From the NCBI GenBank assembly GCA_943354205.1, contig CALRBJ010000025.1, positions 1 to 5,309 on the forward strand: a stretch of 5,309 nt of DNA, in the 5' to 3' direction. This document shows positions 1-4,516 of the stretch, in pieces. The DNA is from Candidatus Nomurabacteria bacterium (GTDB taxonomy: Bacteria > Patescibacteriota > Minisyncoccia > Phycocordibacterales > UBA9973). The notes under the pieces were generated by a model, which saw nothing but the letters and a program-made list of their open reading frames with translations, did no database searches and had not been told where the DNA came from. Within the stretch, counting starts at the first letter, position 1. The number at the start of each line of letters is the position of its first letter. A program made the position numbers and the translations under genes.

Positions 1-351
1 GACTGATTGGCCGATAGAGGTGTAGCTTTTTTCGGTCACATTATATTTTCCATTTTCTGATAGAGATGCGAATAGCGATACGCGCTCGGCTTCGGAAAGG
101 TCGCGGGTTTTTATAATGTAGCCATTGTCCCCTTCTGATTGAATGAGAGCTTCGCCTATATTGAGCGGTTTTAGTTCAGCTTGAACAACTCCAGGTTCTG
201 GTCGAGTGCCAGTGTAAGAAACTTCTGCAAGTGCGCCGCCTTTAAAGTCGATGCCGAAGCGAAGCGGAAAAACGAAAAGCATGATTATAGATGCGATCGT
301 GAGTGCCACTGATATGCCGATGAATATTGATTTGTTTTTTATGATAAACAT
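1..351 (-). CDS. secF: Protein translocase subunit SecF, N-terminal part (cut by window edge)
   Basis: SecF pairs with SecD in the inner membrane and helps the SecYEG translocon complete protein export using the proton motive force. Reading back from the ATG at 351-349 gives 117 codons with no stop before the window edge, so the 3' part is missing. Residues 9-30 form a hydrophobic first membrane segment. They are followed by RFGIDFKGGA (residues 31-40), which matches the conserved family motif FGIDFxGG. The remaining residues, to about 117, belong to the start of the periplasmic P4-type domain. The gene starts 4 bases after the secD stop codon, the usual secD-secF operon order. The sequence before the start (ATAACAAAATAACAAT) has no Shine-Dalgarno match, so translation may be coupled to secD. 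The start is supported by the short basic stretch before the membrane segment. Identity is firm from motif and position; the rest of the protein cannot be judged. Confidence 0.93.
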   Translation of the reverse strand, partial: MFIIKNKSIFIGISVALTIASIIMLFVFPLRFGIDFKGGALAEVSYTGTRPEPGVVQAELKPLNIGEALIQSEGDNGYIIKTRDLSEAERVSLFASLSENGKYNVTEKSYTSIGQSV

Positions 352-355
352 ATTG

Positions 356-1720
356 TTATTTTGTTATTCCGGACCCGAATAAAAATCTCATTGCTTTTGT
401 ATCGGTCTTTACGCCGAGAGCATACAAGAAAAGTCGAGAGATGATGATAGCCGAGAGCATAGATACGAGCACGCCGAGCCCGAGCGTGAGGGCGAATCCT
501 TGGATGAGCGCGGTGCCGAACCAAAAGAGAATAATAGCGGTGATGATGGTGGAAGTATTCGAATCGCGGATAGAGTTCCAAGCTTTTTTAAATCCGCCGT
601 GCACCGCATCGGCGACTGATTTGCCAGAACGCATTTCTTCCTTTACACGCTCAAAGATCAGAACGTTGGCATCCACAGCGATACCGATGGATATGATAAA
701 TCCGGCGATACCAGCCGCAGTCAGAGTGACTGGGAGGAGTTTAAATACTGCGAGCATGAGTGCCACATAAATGGAGAGGGCCACGACCGCGAGCAAGCCT
801 GGCAAACGATACCAGAATATGAGGAAGAGGGCGACAGCGAGCAAGCCAAACATTCCAGCTTTTACTCCAGCGTGCATAGCGCTCGCACCGAGAGTCGCTC
901 CGATGGTGGAAGTGGAAATAAGAGAAATCGGCACTGGAAGCGCGCCGGAGTTCAAGCGACCGACGAGAGTTTTTGCTTCCTCGGGAGTAAAGTTGCCGCT
1001 GATTTGTGCCTTGCCAGTGGTGATCGCTTCGCGCACAGTCGGAGTAGAGATAGGCGCACCATCGAGGTATATGGCGACCACCTTACCGACATTTTCGGAA
1101 GTGATTTTTTTGAAAAGTTCTGTGCCAGTAGAATCGAAAACAAGAGAGACGATCGGTTCGCGAGTATTTGGATTGAATTCAAGCAAAGCGTGGTCTAGGT
1201 AGCGACCAGTTAGATCTGTCTTTATAAAAGCCGAGCTCGCATCGATCGTGGCCACACCGTTTGCATCTACAGTGATGTTTTGAGGTTTGTTTGCATCTGG
1301 ATTGGCCACGCGAAATTCTAGAAGCGGAGTCTGTCCGATCAATTCAACTGCTTTGTTTATATCGGTCACACCCGGCAAGTCCACGATGAGTCTTTCCTCT
1401 CCCCCGTTCACAAAATTGCCAGATTGAGTTTGGATGACTGGTTCAGAAACACCAAAGAGATTTATCCTGCGTTCGATGACATCGCGAAGAGAATTCATCG
1501 CATTTTTTACATCGCCTCCTTTTACACTAGAAACATCGGCTTTGTAAACCAAGTGCGTACCACCAGAAAGATCCAAGCCTAATTTAAATGGAACACGAGA
1601 AGAGAATGTATTGTGAAAAGGAAGACCTTTGCCAAAGTTTGGCTGGGAGACATAAACGAAATAGCCTACGCCAAGGCCTAATAGAAGTATTACGAGTGCA
1701 GTTATTCTTGTTTTTATCAT
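356..1720 (-). CDS. secD: Protein translocase subunit SecD
   Basis: SecD is a polytopic membrane subunit of the Sec export machinery that works with SecF to pull substrates out on the trans side using the proton gradient. The 454-residue product has an N-terminal membrane segment (about 6-24) and the family motif KLGLDLSGGTHLVY (46-59). A periplasmic P1-type region follows, containing ERRINLFGVSEPVIQ (83-97) and the SGNFTPEEAKTLVGRLNSGALP stretch (241-262). A C-terminal block of about five membrane helices (about 285-435) includes IAVDANVLIFERVKEE (347-362) and a second hydrophobic half near 391-435. It is shorter than the roughly 615-residue Escherichia coli protein because the periplasmic domain is compact, as in many other bacteria. 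secF follows after 4 bases. The ATG at 1720 is preceded by no Shine-Dalgarno sequence, but a good promoter-like pair ends 12 bases upstream. No frameshift or missing motif was seen. Confidence 0.97.
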   Translation of the reverse strand: MIKTRITALVILLLGLGVGYFVYVSQPNFGKGLPFHNTFSSRVPFKLGLDLSGGTHLVYKADVSSVKGGDVKNAMNSLRDVIERRINLFGVSEPVIQTQSGNFVNGGEERLIVDLPGVTDINKAVELIGQTPLLEFRVANPDANKPQNITVDANGVATIDASSAFIKTDLTGRYLDHALLEFNPNTREPIVSLVFDSTGTELFKKITSENVGKVVAIYLDGAPISTPTVREAITTGKAQISGNFTPEEAKTLVGRLNSGALPVPISLISTSTIGATLGASAMHAGVKAGMFGLLAVALFLIFWYRLPGLLAVVALSIYVALMLAVFKLLPVTLTAAGIAGFIISIGIAVDANVLIFERVKEEMRSGKSVADAVHGGFKKAWNSIRDSNTSTIITAIILFWFGTALIQGFALTLGLGVLVSMLSAIIISRLFLYALGVKTDTKAMRFLFGSGITK

Positions 1721-1732
1721 AGCAATGGGGCT

Positions 1733-1761
1733 ATTCTAGCGGTTTTGGGTCATTATTGCAA
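1733..1761 (-). promoter_or_regulatory. Putative secDF promoter
   Basis: On the minus strand TTGCAA (1761-1756; four of six matches to the -35 consensus) and TAGAAT (1738-1733; five of six to the -10 consensus) are separated by exactly 17 bases. They lie in the 43-base gap between the small membrane-protein gene and secD. The -10 box ends 12 bases before the secD ATG, so initiation at the usual distance would leave a leader of only a few bases. This agrees with the absence of a Shine-Dalgarno sequence. The call rests on hexamers only, and chance matches occur in AT-rich DNA. Confidence 0.45.
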
Positions 1762-1763
1762 GG

Positions 1764-2075
1764 TCAATTTTGCTTTATAAAATAGGAAATAATCACAAGT
1801 ATTCCTGGAATTATCCAGTCTACTGTGATGGGTATGAATTTCAAGATTTTCTTAGGCAGGATGTATTTACCATTTTCGGCATCAAACCTGCGATCATACG
1901 AGCCATACTCTAGCTTAGTTAAAATACATCCACCCAAAATCACGTCCTGGATTCGAAGAATTAGAAATATAAACAAAAGCACATACCAAGGAAGCCAGAA
2001 TATTGATGATATGACCACCACAAAAAATAAAACATGTAGTACAAACCAAATATTTAATTTTTGTTTTATTTTCAT
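1764..2075 (-). CDS. Small hypothetical membrane protein (103 residues)
   Basis: I do not recognise this gene with certainty. The 103-residue product begins with a basic stretch (MKIKQK) and then has a long hydrophobic region (about 8-42), probably two membrane segments with a turn near P29. A polar loop contains GGCILTKLEYG (48-58), and a last hydrophobic segment lies at about 82-100. The C-x-L-T-x-x-E spacing resembles the short motif of DUF2784-type small membrane proteins, but that is from memory and only weak evidence. The ATG at 2075 has no Shine-Dalgarno sequence; an AATAAT hexamer (2095-2090) lies 14 bases upstream, without a convincing -35. The gene sits between the transposase unit and secD, oriented like its neighbours, in AT-rich sequence. 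Its coding reality is supported by the coherent membrane topology and compact packing, not by homology. Confidence 0.65.
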   Translation of the reverse strand: MKIKQKLNIWFVLHVLFFVVVISSIFWLPWYVLLFIFLILRIQDVILGGCILTKLEYGSYDRRFDAENGKYILPKKILKFIPITVDWIIPGILVIISYFIKQN

Positions 2076-2100
2076 AAATACTAAATTTGATTATTTACTA

Positions 2101-2120
2101 TCCCAGACCTTTAGGTTCTG
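2101..2120 (+). repeat. REP-like palindrome, copy 1 (left flank)
   Basis: The sequence TCCCAGACCTTTAGGTTCTG is the exact reverse complement of copy 3. It can fold into a short hairpin: CAG and ACC pair with GGT and CTG around a TTTA loop, with one bulged T. It lies between the transposase stop (2128) and the start of the small membrane-protein gene (2075). Because it is hairpin-forming it might affect transcript stability or termination, but no T-run follows it on the minus strand. Confidence 0.85.
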
Positions 2121-2127
2121 TGAATAA

Positions 2128-2775
2128 CTATGGCAAATCATCTGTCTTGTCTAGCGATCGTATCCCCCTTTCCTCTCTAATCATAGAAATAATCTCATCG
2201 CAATGTCTATTAAAATCATTTTTATTTTCAAATATCTCTAATATCCTTAGTCCTTCTTCTTTTGAAACAAAATTAAAATCTTCAGTATCATATTCTTTGT
2301 CACTGGAAAAAATTAAGTGTTTTTTACTGTTTGGAATGTCGTGTACTTTGTAATTAGAATTTGTATATGGAAATATTTTTCTAAAATAGTTTTCATCATC
2401 AATCAATTTTGACTTAAAAGTACCTTGAAAAAGAGAGCCTGAGCGATCATTTTTTTCATTAAAATATTTTGTATAGCCACCAAGTAATTTTTGCATATAT
2501 TTTGCTATTCCACCATCAACTAGTTGTTTCAAAATAAAATGAAAATGGTTTGGATTAAGTGTTAGAGCCACTATGGCAACTATCGGTTCAATCTCCAGAC
2601 CTTTAGGTTCTGGGTTTCTATCTCGTAAGCTACCAATGCCATCAAGCCTATTGAATTCTTTTACACTTTCTTTAAAACGAGCAAGATCTCTGGCAGTACT
2701 AAAAATGTCTCGTTTGTCTACTCCTCTATTATAAATGTGATAATACTCTCCAGTAGCTAATGGTTCCTTTCTCAT
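2128..2775 (-). CDS. REP-associated tyrosine transposase (RAYT), Y1/HUH family
   Basis: This 215-residue protein is a Y1-type transposase of the IS200/RAYT superfamily, single-strand DNA endonucleases that cut and join DNA through a tyrosine. The N-terminal YYHIYNRGVDKRDIF (11-25) is the typical family opening. NPNHFHFIL (74-82) carries the HUH metal-binding histidines H77 and H79. GGYTKYFNEKN (99-109), followed by RSGSLFQGTFKSK (111-123), is the usual helix with the catalytic tyrosine; Y101 and Y104 are both candidates. The C-terminal part (about 124-215) is less typical, and the usual YIHLNP-like motif appears only as PYTNSN (136-141). Residues 55-61 (PEPKGLE) are encoded by a copy of the flanking palindrome and sit in the linker just before the strand leading to the HUH motif. 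The frame is uninterrupted, so the enzyme may be active. An extended -10-like box lies 10 bases upstream, and there is no Shine-Dalgarno sequence at the ATG (2775). The partner of this enzyme is probably the palindrome itself. Confidence 0.9.
   Translation of the reverse strand: MRKEPLATGEYYHIYNRGVDKRDIFSTARDLARFKESVKEFNRLDGIGSLRDRNPEPKGLEIEPIVAIVALTLNPNHFHFILKQLVDGGIAKYMQKLLGGYTKYFNEKNDRSGSLFQGTFKSKLIDDENYFRKIFPYTNSNYKVHDIPNSKKHLIFSSDKEYDTEDFNFVSKEEGLRILEIFENKNDFNRHCDEIISMIREERGIRSLDKTDDLP
2595..2612 (+). repeat. REP-like palindrome, copy 2, inside the transposase gene
   Basis: CCAGACCTTTAGGTTCTG here is identical over 18 bases to copy 1 and to the reverse complement of copy 3. It is followed by G at 2613, which completes a symmetric CCAGA...TCTGG frame. 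It lies fully inside the transposase reading frame and is translated as PEPKGLE (residues 55-61). Its orientation matches copy 1. Confidence 0.88.
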
Positions 2776-2795
2776 TATGCTTTATATTTTAACAT
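2775..2795 (-). other. Possible seven-codon leader ORF before the transposase
   Basis: On the minus strand GGAG (2804-2801) stands 5 bases before an ATG (2795-2793). It opens a frame reading MLKYKA and ending in TAA (2777-2775), which overlaps the transposase ATG as TAATG. GGAG is the clearest Shine-Dalgarno-like sequence near any start in the window, and it lies at the inner edge of repeat copy 3. The arrangement would allow termination-reinitiation coupling. It competes with the promoter reading of the same bases, because a transcript started from the -10 box at 2786-2791 would begin after this ATG. It could easily be coincidence. Confidence 0.2.
2786..2794 (-). promoter_or_regulatory. Extended -10-like box upstream of the transposase gene
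   Basis: The minus strand reads TGTTAAAAT, an extended -10 form (TGn plus a hexamer matching TATAAT at five of six positions), ending 10 bases before the transposase ATG. At 17-base spacing the -35 position falls in the palindrome (TTTAGG) and matches poorly. If real, the transcript would be nearly leaderless. The AT-rich setting makes a chance match likely. Confidence 0.3.
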
Positions 2796-2803
2796 TTAAT
2801 CTC

Positions 2804-2823
2804 CAGAACCTAAAGGTCTGGGA
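2804..2823 (-). repeat. REP-like palindrome, copy 3 (right flank)
   Basis: CAGAACCTAAAGGTCTGGGA on the plus strand is the exact reverse complement of copy 1. Flanking CTC (2801-2803) and G (2824) extend the potential hairpin to CTCCAG...CTGGGAG with small bulges. The PAP2 stop codon (2827-2825) begins one base beyond it. The copy occupies about half of the 49-base gap between the PAP2 stop and the transposase start. Confidence 0.85.
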
Positions 2824-2824
2824 G

Positions 2825-3382
2825 TTAGGCAGTTTCGCGGCGGAAATATCGCCATATTTTTTTGAGGATGAGGGTGAGGCCTACCCCTAGAATAAAGCCA
2901 CCTAAAATATCTACAGGAAAATGCACTCCAGCCATTACACGAGAGACGCCGATGATAACGGCACCGAAGAAAAACCAAACGCCGATTTTTTTATGATAAA
3001 AATAAATAGAAGTAGCAAGCGAAGAAAAGAAAGCCGCATGTCCAGATGGAAAGGAATCGTTGCCGCCATGGGCAAAAAGAAGATGGACATCTTTCAGTGC
3101 AAGAAACGGACGCGGGATGGCAAAAAGACTCTTCAATATCTCGACCGCCACCCACGCCAACACAGCAGATCCGAAGATAAAAAGTATTTCTTTGACCCTG
3201 CGCTTGGCTAAAATGAGAGCATTTTCTTTGTCCCATTTCGGATATTTATAAAAAAACAAAAAAAGTACCGAAAAAATAATTAAAATAACGCCGAAAGTGC
3301 TGGCCAAAAAAATTATAACTTTATCTAGAAAAATATTTTGGAGCGAGAAGCTATTTAAAAATCTGAAGATTTCTATATTCAT
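2825..3382 (-). CDS. PAP2-family phosphatase, possible undecaprenyl-diphosphate phosphatase
   Basis: This 185-residue integral membrane protein has the complete PAP2 active-site signature. It comprises K84-x6-R91-P92 (KSLFAIPRP), P112-S-G-H115 (FPSGHAAF), and S147-R148-x5-H154-x3-D158 (SRVMAGVHFPVD). H154 is the expected phosphoryl-accepting histidine, and H115 the general acid/base. About five or six hydrophobic segments (about 17-45, 65-86, 113-129, 132-150 and 157-174) fit the BcrC/PgpB-like fold. The likely substrate is a lipid phosphate or diphosphate on the outer face of the membrane. Its position 9 bases after a SEDS glycosyltransferase gene suggests recycling of undecaprenyl diphosphate, which that enzyme releases, but substrate specificity cannot be read from the sequence. 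The ATG at 3382 has no Shine-Dalgarno sequence. The TAA stop directly abuts repeat copy 3, so the neighbouring insertion left the reading frame intact. Confidence 0.92.
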   Translation of the reverse strand: MNIEIFRFLNSFSLQNIFLDKVIIFLASTFGVILIIFSVLFLFFYKYPKWDKENALILAKRRVKEILFIFGSAVLAWVAVEILKSLFAIPRPFLALKDVHLLFAHGGNDSFPSGHAAFFSSLATSIYFYHKKIGVWFFFGAVIIGVSRVMAGVHFPVDILGGFILGVGLTLILKKIWRYFRRETA

Positions 3383-3390
3383 AAAGCTTA

Positions 3391-3396
3391 ATTATA
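3391..3396 (-). promoter_or_regulatory. Consensus -10 hexamer upstream of the PAP2 gene
   Basis: TATAAT on the minus strand (3396-3391) overlaps the last codon and stop codon of the rodA-like gene, 8 bases before the PAP2 ATG. No acceptable -35 was found at 16 to 18 base spacing (TATGAA at 17), and there is no TGn extension. A transcript from here would be leaderless. The hexamer is also forced in part by the rodA stop codon, so this is a weak call; read-through from rodA is the simpler model. Confidence 0.22.
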
Positions 3397-4516
3397 GACC
3401 TAAAAATTCATTCTTCATATCGTCTGGATGCGACACCCGGGAATAATTGCGCATAGAACTAGCGATGCCGAGCGCCATAAATTCAGCTAAAAGGTGCGAG
3501 CCTCCATAGCTCATAAAAGGCAGGGTGATGCCGGTAACCGGCAAAATACCTATATTCATTCCTATGTTTACCAATATATGACTGACTAAAAATATGATCA
3601 CGCCTAAACCAAAAAGTATCTCAAAGTTTGTAGAGCCGTGCGAGGCGATGCGCATCAATTTTGCAATAATTAAAATATACAAAACAAAAAGAAGAATCAC
3701 TCCGAAAAATCCCCATTCCTCCGCAAAAGCGGCAAAAATAAAATCAGTCTCGTACTCGGGCAAGAACTTTAAGCGCGACTGCGTGCCAAAGCCCACACCT
3801 TTGCCAAAAATCTGCCCCGAGCCTACAGCGATGGTGGATTGGATAGCATTGTAGCCAGAGCCATGCATGTTTGTATACGGATCGATAAAGTTTATAATGC
3901 GCGCTTTTTGGTAGGGCTGAAAAACAAAGAGCCACAGTGTAAAAAAAGCTAAAACTCCAGCGAGAAAAACAAAGAGTAGGTGCTTTTTAGAAATACCTGA
4001 AACCAAGACCATGCCGATCCAAATAAAAAATATGATGATGGCCGAACCGAAATCTGGTTGGAGAAAAACCAGGATAAAAGGAATGAAAGCATAAATACCA
4101 GAAATCAAAATATGCTTGTAATGAGCTATCTCCACATGGCGACGAGAAAAATATTTGGCCAAAATCAGAATAACCACCAGCTTTATCATGTCTGTCGGCT
4201 GAAAAGAAAAACCGCCAAAAGAAAACCAGCTTCTCGCCCCGCCGGCGATATGCCCAAATATCATGAGTAGAAAAAGCGATGCTAGAAACAATACAAAAAG
4301 CCCGACCAATATCTCTGTCCTGCGAAGAAAACGAAAATCAATATTAGAAAAAAGAATGAAAACAATTATAGAGACAAATATCCAAATTATTTGATGAGAA
4401 AAAAAGAGAGAAGAGTCGCCATCGAAAGACTTCATGGTTATAAGCCCCGCAAACATGATGGGCAAGGTAAAGGAAAGGAGCAACCAGTCTACTTTTTTAA
4501 TTAGACCTTGAAGCAT
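3392..4516 (-). CDS. rodA: RodA/FtsW-type SEDS peptidoglycan glycosyltransferase
   Basis: SEDS proteins polymerise lipid II into glycan strands in the cytoplasmic membrane, usually with a class B penicillin-binding protein. The 374-residue product has about ten hydrophobic helices and the family landmarks in order. These are GGARSWFSFGGFSFQPTD (92-109), LQPDFGSAIIIF (152-163), INFIDPYTNMHGSGYNAIQS (208-227), GKGVGFGTQSRLKFLPEYETDFIFA (238-261, with intervening residues) and GILPVTGITLPFMSYGG (323-339). D258 in ETDFIFA corresponds to the conserved essential aspartate of the large extracytoplasmic loop. One deviation is QPTD at 106-109 where the family usually has QPSE. The length and the short C-terminus fit RodA better than FtsW, but the two are hard to separate by eye. 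The ATG at 4516 lies 20 bases inside the preceding gene and has no Shine-Dalgarno sequence, so translational coupling is likely. No penicillin-binding protein gene is present in the window. Confidence 0.93.
   Translation of the reverse strand: MLQGLIKKVDWLLLSFTLPIMFAGLITMKSFDGDSSLFFSHQIIWIFVSIIVFILFSNIDFRFLRRTEILVGLFVLFLASLFLLMIFGHIAGGARSWFSFGGFSFQPTDMIKLVVILILAKYFSRRHVEIAHYKHILISGIYAFIPFILVFLQPDFGSAIIIFFIWIGMVLVSGISKKHLLFVFLAGVLAFFTLWLFVFQPYQKARIINFIDPYTNMHGSGYNAIQSTIAVGSGQIFGKGVGFGTQSRLKFLPEYETDFIFAAFAEEWGFFGVILLFVLYILIIAKLMRIASHGSTNFEILFGLGVIIFLVSHILVNIGMNIGILPVTGITLPFMSYGGSHLLAEFMALGIASSMRNYSRVSHPDDMKNEFLGL

Larger units (their letters stand above)
2101..2823 (-). mobile_element. RAYT-type element: Y1 transposase gene bracketed by inverted REP-like palindromes
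   Basis: A Y1/HUH transposase gene is enclosed by two exact 20-base copies of the same imperfect palindrome in opposite orientations (2101-2120 and 2804-2823). The left copy lies 7 bases past the transposase stop, and the right copy directly abuts the stop codon of the PAP2 gene. The interior is clearly AT-rich: hand counts give about 22% GC for 2221-2280 and 28% for 2281-2340, against 43% for 541-600 in secD. REP-associated tyrosine transposases are known to be bordered by REP palindromes that they are thought to mobilise, so this arrangement fits that class. No target-site duplication was identified outside the copies. The boundaries are taken as the outer ends of the repeats and are an inference. 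Confidence 0.72.

Noticed and set aside
771..1202. Long plus-strand open frames opposite secD (also 441-770 and 872-1198)
   Set aside because: They lie fully antisense to a well-supported secD with intact motifs. Their translations are Ser/Arg/Pro-rich with no recognisable domain, which is typical of antisense shadow frames.
2101..2823. CRISPR array
   Set aside because: There are only three copies at very unequal spacing (474 and 191 bases between cores), one inside a coding frame and one in inverted orientation. They behave as transposase-linked palindromes.
2801..2824. Rho-independent terminator after the PAP2 gene
   Set aside because: The hairpin is short and bulged, and the minus strand continues with GGAGATTAAATG, not a T-run. 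A terminator role remains possible but is not supported.
3744..3935. Minus-strand frame inside rodA, and frames at 2796-2978 and 2991-3236 inside the PAP2 region
   Set aside because: They overlap genes with complete family motifs in another frame and show biased, low-complexity translations without any motif.
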